DNA of 64,000 bases, from positions 118,412-182,411 of the forward strand of contig JAACJK010000234.1 in assembly GCA_013368325.1 (NCBI GenBank), in the 5' to 3' direction. This stretch comes from Ephemerocybe angulata. Lineage: Eukaryota; Basidiomycota; Agaricomycetes; Agaricales; Psathyrellaceae. Positions 55,927 through 64,000 of the stretch are shown piece by piece (position 1 is the first letter of the stretch; every line of letters starts with the position of its first letter). The notes under the pieces were generated by a model that saw only the letters and a program-made list of their open reading frames with translations, searched no databases and was not told the DNA's origin. The position numbers were made by a program, and so were the translations under genes.

Positions 55927-57975
55927 ATGGCCGATCCCTCCCTTGGTATGGCAGCCGACATGGTAGCTGCGCTTCAGGCGGCGACGGCGTCCCCGGACTG
56001 GAGTCCTCAAAAGCTAAACGCCTTCTACGATGAGTGGATCCGCGTAGTGGTAAGCTGCCTCTCGTCTGCTCTACGATCGGACGCTAAGAGTTCTTTCTTT
56101 TCTCGATCCACAGCAACTCATCCATACCAACCCTCTGCTAACTCAGCATCCCAACTTCCCCGCTTTTCGCAACTACATGGCGTACTACCTCGGCCAGGCC
56201 ACTTCTGACAAGAAAATCAAACGCTCCCTTTCGTCGGCGCTCAATCCTAAAGCTCAGTGGTCCGCGCCCCTCTTTCCACCTAATCCTCCGCCCTCCGACT
56301 GGCCTACTCCAGCTACACCCCCTTCGTCCAAGGCCCCTTCCTCGGGTTCCTCTCGGAAAGCTCAAGGCACGGTGTCCGCGCCCCTTGCCCGGTGCGTAGC
56401 CTCGATGCTCATTTTGGCGGTGTACTCACATTCTTCTCCAGCGTCAACGCGCACATCTCCAGTTCCAAACCCTCAACTTCGCGTCCGAAAGCTTCAGACA
56501 CCCGAGAGCGGATTGCGACGCAACCGGCGCCTATCTCGCTCGGTGAGGTCAAGGACGTCGGTCGGCGCCATCAAGTGGCTGGCCTTAGTTCTGCTCGTCC
56601 CGCCGAGGTTCCATCCAAGCGCAAGTCCTCTGGTGACACTGGGGTACGTCGCGTTCTCTCCGTTCCTCTCGGTCGACTTATCTGAACAGTTCTTGGGCGT
56701 GCAGCCGCCTCCCCTCAAGAAGATCAAAGTCGAGCCGACTTCGTCATCCCGCGGTGCTGGTCCCTCCTCGTCTACCAGAACTTCGTCTTCGAAAGGCAAG
56801 GGCCGTGCCGCGCAGCCTCCACCCTCTCTGTACGCTGCCCATCAACTTCGCCCTCCCGTTCCCAAGACCGTTAGGACTACGATCGATGTCGAGACCTACG
56901 ATCCTGAACCGTCCGACGATTCCGATTCGTCTAGCGACTCTTCTAGCATTACCGGAGACTTCGTTGGAGACGCTGGGGGCGACGCTGAGGATGCTGGAGA
57001 CGACGGCGAGGGTGAGGTCGATGAGGCGCAAAGCCGCAGGCAACTTATGGCTGCGAAGCAGGCCGCCGCCTTTCAAGCTCATCAGCTCGCCATGGCCGAG
57101 GTCCTTCAGCACTTAGTGCCGCCCTCCCAGCTCCTCTCGTCTCGTTCCGACGTCAAGCTCCTCAAGCGCGTCACCACTCCTCCTCCTAGGGTTGGTCCCT
57201 CTTTCTCCATTACCACTTCGTTACTCACCTCTCGATCCCAGCCGCCTCCTCCTTGCGGTCGATGCATCGCTCGAGGTGCACTTCCGGAGTGCGTCGAGGA
57301 CCCTAAAGACCCCCACGGGAAGTGCTTGGCCTGTAAGACCTCGAGCCAGTCGTGCTCGTGGGCTCCTTCGATACGCCCTCCTCGCGTCACCTTACCTCAA
57401 GTCCGGGAGATGGAGTTCCTCACGAGTCAGGCGCCGAGCGTCAACAGTACGTTCTACCCTTCGCGCCATCCTGGTTCCGTTTTACTCACCTCCCCCATTC
57501 TCTAGATGCTAATCGCGCTTTCCAAACGCTCGTCGTCGAGCACGCCATGTACGACGAGATGCGCAAGCTTTGCGAGTTCCAGGCCCTCAAGGTCGACGCC
57601 GCTCAATCGTTCCTCGCGAACATCCTAAACAGCACTCGCGACTGTGGCTCCGACGAGCTCATCAAGAGCATCGCTTCCTCCTCTTGGTACGCCGCCGCCG
57701 AGAACCGAGGAACCAGTCAAGGCACCGTCGCGTTCCCCGTCGTCAACCCTGCCAACTTCATTACTCCGGCCTCCAATCCACTTCCTTCATCGTCGTCGCC
57801 TGCCGCTCCTCAAATCGCGGTCCTCCCTTCGTCAGGTTCGTCTTCGCAGGTCGAGGACGACCACTCGGTCGAACAGGAGCTGGGAGGCGAAGTTCGTGAC
57901 GGGGGTGTTCCCATCGACGAGGAGGAAGAAGGCGAAGCGGCGTTGGATGCGCAGGACGCTCCTCCCGTTGCTTAG
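55927..57975 (+). CDS. Zn2Cys6-like protein encoded antisense within the Gypsy element (609 aa)
   Basis: Exons 55927-56049, 56114-56391, 56442-56643, 56690-57446 and 57506-57975 join in frame. The N-terminal ~90 aa are helical (LNAFYDEWIRVVQ...NFPAFRNYMAYYLG). A long Ser/Pro linker and an acidic stretch (DDSDSSSDSSS...EGEVDEAQ) follow, with a coiled-coil-like AAKQAAAFQAHQLAMAEVLQH. Cysteines are spaced CX2CX8C...CX2CX6C (CGRCIARGALPEC, CLACKTSSQSC), a slightly unusual Zn2Cys6-like cluster at about residue 400. The C-terminus has a helical block (QTLVVEHAMYDEMRKLCEFQ) and an acidic tail. Opposite in strand to Pol. Five spliced exons argue against its being ordinary retroelement Gag. Role unknown; a DNA-binding regulator is plausible. 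Confidence 0.75.
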
Positions 57976-58618
57976 GCGCTCGGCTTCCCCTTTTCTTGGA
58001 CTCTTCTCTCTCAAACAGACACTGACTCTTACGTATCACCTATACTTCTACACCACTACTATGGCTTCCATGTACCTTCCCATTCACGTCTCAAATGTAT
58101 TGCGCTCGTATTTTGACGTCTCGTAGCTCTTTGATTGGTTTCGCGCATTTTAAGCGCCCGTGTGAAGGTGTGCAGTTCCACCTCTCGAGGTAAGATTTCT
58201 CTATCTCTCGGCTTCACTTCTTGGTATCATGGCGGAGGATCGACAGGGGCTCGACCTTGTCGATCGCACCTCTCGCCTGGAACCTTCGTCGTAGTCACAG
58301 TCCTCGAGATCTCGGTTTAGCCGTTAAGCGCCCCCCTGTTTGATGGCGCGCGGGTGCAATTACGCTCCCCTTCCATAGCGTTTCACGCGTGCAATTCCTC
58401 TCAGCTTCGCTGCCGCGCGATATTCCTCGCGCCGAGCTATTCTGGCATCCTATTCCACGCGCTACCTCACATGTCGCCATCTCTGGGTGCCGGACTCCGA
58501 GACCCAATGCTAGATTATGACTTAGACCCCTGTTCCCGCTCCAGTTCTCTCTCGAGTATAAATACTGGGGAGTTTTCTCTCCTTTTCAGCATCGATTTAC
58601 TCGACCTTCTCTCTCTCA
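57976..58618. other. Spacer with TATA box for the next gene
   Basis: Non-coding. TATAAATA at 58557-58564 lies 55 bp upstream of the ATG at 58619, a good fit for a start about 25 bp before the ATG. Several CTCGCGAG/CTCTCGAG words occur, as in the LTR. Confidence 0.5.
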
Positions 58619-60129
58619 ATGCCTGTCGTTCCTTCCCCTTCTCCTTCTCCTCCTCCTGAGGCTGCTGCTCCGGCGTCTCCCAGGTCTATCCTTCGCACTT
58701 TCAATGAAGGTGCGAATGACCTTGAAGACCACCTCTTAGGGACCAGCATTACGTCCCTCACCCAAGTTCGCAACGATTGCCTCAAGCACATCCTTCCTGG
58801 TTCCAAGACCTTGAACCCTCGTGCCGCCAACGCGGTTAGTCGCGCCCAAGAGGGCTTGTTTGACCTCGTTGTACGTTCGGTTCTTACAGATCTCCTTACC
58901 CCGCGACTGACCCTTCTCATAGGAGCCACCTGCGGTCGAAGCCGTTCTTAAGCACAACTCTCGTCACCGTCGCATCGTTGGGAAACTCCATGCCGCGTTG
59001 ACTGCTCACCAGGCCGCGTTCTCCTCTCGCGAGGTCACGCCTCCGGATAACGAGAAGCTCGAGCTGGTTCTCAAGTACCTGGGCGAGTGCCGCGAAAGTT
59101 ACGGTCCGCGTCAGGATACCCCGATGCCTACCGCTGCTTCTGCGGCTACCGCGGCCGATGGCGATGCCACTGTTCGTGCCGCGAAGTCTACCGCGTCTTC
59201 CTTGGCTCGTGCGTACTCTCCTTCATCGTCTTATCTTCTCTTCTCTGATTCATCCTCTCCCTAGGCGTCTTGTTCCCTGTCGCTGAGTCTGTTACTCCGG
59301 CTGAGGAGAGTGCTCCCTCTAAGGGTAAAGCTAAGGCTAGTGCTCCTGCCCCTGAGGACATTGAGGTACGTATCCTATGTTTCTCTCCTGTAGCCCGTTG
59401 CTTACTCTCGCATTCTCTAGGAGATCACCTTCTTGGAACCTCAGGATGTGGTCATGGCCGATGCCTCTGCCAACAATGCTCGTCGCGGCCGTTCTGCTCG
59501 CGGCGGTGCTGCTGGGGTATGCATCTTTCTTTCTTCCCACTTTCTCCTTCTGACTTCGTTCCTAGGGCTCTCGTACTCGTCCCACTCGTGGTGGTAGCAC
59601 CAACTCGTCCGGCGGAGTCCGCATGTTGGACCACTCTCAGGTTCCTAACATGGACACCGGTTCTCCTATGTTTATGAAGGCCCAGCAAGTTAACAACAAG
59701 AGGTCTCGCCAGGGAGAGGTTCATCGCGAGGCTCAGGCTTCTGGTTCTCGAGGCTCTGGGAACCGTCTTTTCCCTGACGGTAACCTCGTCGAGTACAGTG
59801 CGCCTTCTCCCTTCGATTTCCTTATGTCCTCGGGCTTACTCTCTCTTGTAGTCGATGATCGCGCGATCTCTAACCAGTACGTTCAGGGAGTGGTTTCCAA
59901 CTCACTCAAGTTGGTTCGCGACTTCGCCAACCAGACTCAGAACGAGGAGAACCTCCGTGTTATTATTGGCGAGACCCGCGGCGTCATGTTGCAGGTTATT
60001 CACAAGCTTCAGATCTACACTGGTTTCTGGCAGATCCTCAACGAGGAGTACACCACTTTGAAGGCTTCTCTTCTTTCTCTCAACGACAACTCTGCTGCTT
60101 CTTCTTCTGCTCCTTCTACCTCTACTTAG
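58619..60129 (+). CDS. Hypothetical helical protein, second antisense gene of the Gypsy element (432 aa)
   Basis: Exons 58619-58870, 58923-59208, 59265-59365, 59421-59516 and 59566-60129 join in frame across introns of about 50-56 nt. No known domain recognised. Two helical regions (DLEDHLLGTSITSLTQVRND; EAVLKHNSRHRRIVGKLHAA) precede a basic, Arg/Gly-rich linker (RRGRSARGGAAG). The C-terminal helical block (NQYVQGVVSNSLKLVRDFAN; VMLQVIHKLQIYTGFWQILN) ends in a Ser-rich tail. It follows the Zn2Cys6-like gene on the same strand and converges on Pol, whose stop lies 246 bp away. A TATA box upstream and intact splicing suggest a working gene. Confidence 0.72.
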
Positions 60130-60313
60130 GTTCGCTTTAGTAGTCTTGGATCCGCTGAACCAGCTTTAGTCTAATCGCGTAGTCCCTTCAAACGGTTTTT
60201 GCTCTCTAGTTTTCCGCTTTCGATGTCAATATGATTCTCGTTTGGACCTTTCTCTAAAATCGCAAAATTTCGGAGTAAGATAATCTTTATGTTAAGTATT
60301 GAGTTCGGGTAGT

Positions 60314-60340
60314 ACCCTCTCTCTCCCCCCAACTAAAAAA
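60314..60340 (-). other. Second polypurine-like tract after the Pol stop
   Basis: Minus strand TTTTTTAGTT then GGGGGGAGAGAGAGGG. The AGTTGGGGGGAGA core equals the one at the LTR border. The two copies bracket the antisense gene pair. Confidence 0.6.
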
Positions 60341-60374
60341 TCATCGTCCTCGATGACTCTGCGAACCGCTCGAC

Positions 60375-63300
60375 CTAATCGTCGTCTTCCTCAGGGTCAC
60401 CTCTCGGCATTCCTTTAAATGCTAAGTCCTCAATGTACCCTGTTTCCGACTCTTCTTCCATCTCTTCCAGCGTGGACGGCTCTATGTCGATGAAGTCATG
60501 AATTGACGCAGGGAGAGGAATGCGTTTCCTCGCGTGATATGGGATGACTCTGAAGGCACCAACGGCGCTCTGTAGGACGGCACCATCCATTTCTGCGAGA
60601 ATGTACGCTCCTCCCTTATTACGTGCAATCACCACTAAAGGGCCCAAATACCTCGGCTTCATTTTCTTGTCGAGACTTTTCTCAATACTCGTATTGCGCA
60701 TTAATACTAAGTCTCCGCGTTTGAATTTGAAGTCTCGGATTGTCCGTGCATACTCCTTTTCGTATTTCACGACGCGTTCTCTCTTCTCCTTATCAACTCG
60801 ACTCCTCATATTCTCGACTAAGTCCCTATGCTTAGCTAAGCCCTTCGCGCGCTGCGCCAGAAGCTCCTCTGTGGTCATAGGACCGCTTGGAGGCTCGACT
60901 AGCCAAGTTGCTTCCTGGATGTCTAATGGCAGAACTGGTTCCGCGCCGGTGACCATGAAGAACGGAGAGACTCCGAATCGACGTCGTACCGTAACGCGGT
61001 CCGCCCACATAATGTGTTGGAAGTACCAGTACCATTGCTTCGCGACACCATTGGTTGCCTTGAACAGCATGTCGCGGACGTCGTAGTGGGGACGCTCGAT
61101 CCGACCATTGGCTTTGGAGTTGTACGGCGAGATCTTAATTCCCTTAATGCCATACTTGTCCTCAAGCCATTTTGCAGCCTTCACGAACGCGCCTCCATTG
61201 TCCGTAACAATCTCCCTCATGCATCCCCATCTCGTGATGATCTCCAATAACCACGCGCCGATCTGTGCGCCTGTTTCTTCTTTCAAGGGCTTGCCCTCCA
61301 TCCAAGAAGACAGCGCACACCGACCATGCACAATGTACTTGCAGCCGTTGCTCGCGGGAGTCATTTGCAACACATCCGCGTGCAAGACTTGGAAGATCGA
61401 CGGAGTATCCGTGACTTGTGGTGGGATCTTCAACAGTAGCTTTGTCCTCAGCTGGCAAACGTGACAGGTCTTTACATACCAGTTCACATCTCCTTCGAGT
61501 TCAGGCCACCAGAAGCGCTTCAGTAGAACCTGAGTGGTGGCCCACGCGCCTCGGTGTCCAAGTGTGTCGTGTGCGGCCCTCATCATGTACATACGGTTCT
61601 CCTTAGGCACAACTAGCTGTGGGTGACCAGTTTGTCTTCGATACAGCTTTCCTTCTTTTTCGAAGTAATGGCTGCACTCTCGGACCCACTTGCCCACATC
61701 TGCCGGCTTCAATCCCTCGGGCGCTTGTAGCGGCCCCTTTAGCCACTTAGCTATTTTGGGTAGGCGCTCGTCTGTGTCCCGCGCTTGTTGGGATCGTCTC
61801 GCGTCATCGTACGCCTCTATCTCTTCTTCATCCATTTTCAACTCTGCATCTGGCAACATCTCGACGTTGACCAACTGTGCTCGCGTCGCCGTTCGGACAT
61901 GTCGCGAGACACCAGTCAGAACTCTGTCATCCTCGAAATCGGCTTCAGGGATCGTGACATTGAGGAGATATCCTCCTCGCGTGTCAATCTCATGTTTGAA
62001 GTCCTCGAAGTCGAGCGGGTCCGGATCCTCTGGGTTAGGTTTCGAGTATCCTCTCAGTCCGTCGCCCGATTCTCCTTGGTGGTCGTAGGGCTGGTGCGGC
62101 GGATCCTCGGGCATGCGATCACGCCTGGAAAGTCCATCCGCGGCAAAGGTCTTGCCTGCTACGTGCCGTAGCTTGAAGTGATACATCAGAATGTTCTCAA
62201 TCCATCGGTTAATGGTAGCGTTAGGACCCATTTCCGGATTGTTGAGCATTCCTTTAATGTATTGAGCATCGGTTTCTACCACTAGACGTCTGCAGCCAAT
62301 GAGCCAGTATTTGTTCTCCTGCAATGCTCTCATCAATCCGAATAACTCTCGTTTTGGTTGGGAGTAGCGAGCCTCGCGCGGAGTCATGGTAGTCGAGCCG
62401 AACCGCGCGTACCACCACTTCTTAAGGTCTGCAATGTCTTGTTGACTTATGTACCAGCCGATCGCTTTGTAGGACGTGTCGACTGAGAGCTTGATCTCGG
62501 TGTTAACATCATAGTCCAGGGATCTTAGGCATGGTGCGTCTCGGACTGCATCCTTTAAGTCTCGCATCACGGCGTCCTGAGCTTCTCCCCACTCGAACGG
62601 TTGGTCAATCCTTGTCAGCTTCTGGATCGCGTCTGCGCGTTTAGCATAGTCACGGATAAATATTCTCATCGTCCCCACTGTTCCTAGGAAGGCGCGGACA
62701 TCGCTGACAGACTGACAAGGTCCCCACCTCTCGATGACACCTACTCTCTCTGGCAGTGGTTTTCGACCTTCATAGGTACATAAATGGCCAACCACCACAA
62801 ACTCGTCTGCGCACAGTACGGACTTCTTTCCTGAGAATGTGCCGCCACTGTACTTCATTCTCTCCACTACACGGTTGAGATTCTGGAAATGCTCCCATAC
62901 AAATCTTCGGATACCAGGGTTCTCGGGTATAGTCTCGCACGTACCGTCGGCTTTCTCGTATCTAGTACGAGGTCCACCTACGGGCACATCATCCAAAAAC
63001 GGCCAAGTGACTTCTGGTATTTCTTCTTGTAAGATATGGGTGACATCGTCGTGGAAGATGGGCACGGAATTGGTCCATCCCATGGGTAGGGTTACCAATC
63101 TCATCGCACCGAAGGGTGTTTGGAATGTGGTGAGGTCTCGCGAGGAAGGTGATAATAACCTCTCGTCGTATCCTACATATAAATCCAGACAGCCTCCACA
63201 CGACCTTCCTGCGAACTTACTCGCCAACTCTTCCGTTGCTGGGGCACTCCCGAGTGAGCGATTGTAACTGCGTTCAGCAGCTCTAAGCTGTGTACAATCC

Positions 63301-64000
63301 TCAGACTCTCTCCATCTTTCTTCAACACGCAAAACCACCTCGACCTGTACGATGAGTTCGAAGGCTCGTACACGCCGGCATCTATTTTGCTCTTGATCAT
63401 GGCACACACGCATCATACAAGCCTGGGGGAATAGGAATGTTTCTAAGCGCCCAAGGGGTGTGAGGGGTCGTGGGTATCTCTACTGGCGGGAAGAACTCTG
63501 GTTTAAAGCTCCCCCTTCGGAATCATCCCAAGCGAAGCCTTCTTCATGTATCGAGACGAAGTTATGTAGTAGTTTCCTTTCTTCGTCCCACAAGAAGTCC
63601 CCTTTATGCAGCTTGTCCATGTCCTCCTTCCTCTCTTGTGTGTAGCGCCCAGTGGTTTGAACTCCGAAGGTCTAGTCGGTAGCTCAGGGTTCGCGAGCGG
63701 GTCACCTTTAATGTCCCTAATGATGCGAAACCTCTCGTCTAAGTGCCCATAACCGGTTTGACTTTATCAGCCACCTTCTTGTATTTCGTGCCCTTCGAGA
63801 CTCCCTTGACTTTGGCTTTCGCTTTCTGATCTTGGAGGTCATCGCTGGTTGCGTCTCCACGACTAACTGTACTCTCTTTCGCTATCTGGGTTTTCTATGG
63901 TCGAGAGGTAGTTTTGAATACCTCTCGTCTTTTCTGTCATCTTCGTCGCCTTCTGGAGTTCCCTCGAAGTACGACTGTAGATACGCTCTCTGTAACTCTT
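60375..64000 (-). pseudogene. Ty3/Gypsy Pol (frame breaks near its upstream end)
   Basis: From about 63240 down to 60375 the frame is intact. It holds part of the reverse transcriptase (LDLYVGYDERL, PFGAMRLVTLPMGWTNS, active-site FLDD near 62990) and RNase H (SVDTSYKAIGWYIS, VETDAQYIKGML, HVAGKTFAADGLSRR). Integrase follows with an HHCC finger (HDTLGHRG...CHVC) and D/D/E (HADVLQMT, VTDNGGAF, NGRIERPH), then a chromodomain-free C-terminus. Upstream, 63245-63700 still encodes typical Pol text (KGDFLWDEERKLLH, FVSIHEEGFAWDD, RSRWFCVLKKDG) but in changing frames. The break at 63241-63244 is in a G run and another near 63510 in a C run. Gag is outside the window. Either a decayed copy or homopolymer errors. 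Confidence 0.9.

Larger units (their letters stand above)
54116..64000 (-). mobile_element. Ty3/Gypsy LTR retrotransposon, minus orientation, 5' part beyond window
   Basis: Read on the minus strand: Pol (64000-60375), a purine tract after the Pol stop, an antisense gene pair (60129-55927), a second purine tract (55511-55503), and the 3' LTR (55502-54116). CACGT at 54111-54115 would be one half of the target duplication. The Gag region and 5' LTR must lie to the right of the window. At least 9.9 kb long. Confidence 0.82.

Overview
The window reads as a transposon-packed stretch of a basidiomycete (Agaricomycetes) genome. Evidence: dozens of introns of about 45-70 nt with GTRAGT-type donors and CTRAY branch sites; two different KDZ (Kyakuja-Dileera-Zisupton) transposases with their fungal cysteine clusters; a TET/JBP-type dioxygenase; Copia and Gypsy elements with basidiomycete-style Pol proteins. 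Only one gene looks like ordinary core genome, the Chs4/Skt5-like chitin synthase regulator at 19.8-21.8 kb.

Layout. (1) 1-19.0 kb: a KDZ gene island. It holds a TET/JBP-like 2OG-Fe(II) dioxygenase running off the left edge, two small minus-strand proteins, an 11-exon CxC2-type KDZ transposase (1150 aa), a divergent 1006-aa acidic protein with an HMG-like segment and an AT-hook-like motif, a 196-aa protein resembling the RNase H1 N-terminal/viroplasmin domain, a 1257-aa Zn2Cys6-like coiled-coil protein and a tandem pair of paralogs. (2) 19.1-24.4 kb: a dispersed hairpin repeat, the Chs regulator and an intron-dense locus with no convincing long reading frame. (3) 24.5-35.9 kb: nested transposons. 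A transposase-like gene was broken first by a 504-bp hAT-type MITE (perfect 8-bp target duplication), then by a complete second KDZ element of 7.4 kb. That element carries a CxC5/CxC6-like transposase, a 721-aa partner protein with a 1-kb minisatellite-filled intron, GGACTCC arrays near both ends, and two tRNA-like Pol III units. (4) 36.5-44.4 kb: a GRF-like zinc-finger gene whose 5' leader has been split from its likely TATA box by a young Copia element (identical 141-bp LTRs, AGGGG target duplication). (5) 44.4-52.2 kb: gene-poor, with a second intron-dense locus, a diverged tandem repeat, a second MITE and the second copy of the hairpin repeat. (6) 52.2-64 kb: a decayed Copia fragment carrying a KDZ-like MITE and interrupted by a minus-oriented Gypsy element. 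The Gypsy 3' LTR (1387 bp), a polypurine tract and Pol are present; between Pol and the LTR lie two intron-containing genes on the opposite strand.

How the parts relate. The KDZ elements bring DNA-binding and possibly DNA-modifying partners; TET/JBP-KDZ linkage is published for basidiomycetes, but the full gene set and its order here deserve comparison with other copies. The KDZ-2 element and the 0.8-kb MITE at 52.2-53.0 kb share terminal and subterminal sequence, so the MITE is probably mobilised by a KDZ-2-like transposase. The antisense gene pair inside the Gypsy element is the other candidate for an undescribed arrangement. Exon joins were deduced by eye from splice motifs and frame; none was checked with transcripts or database searches.
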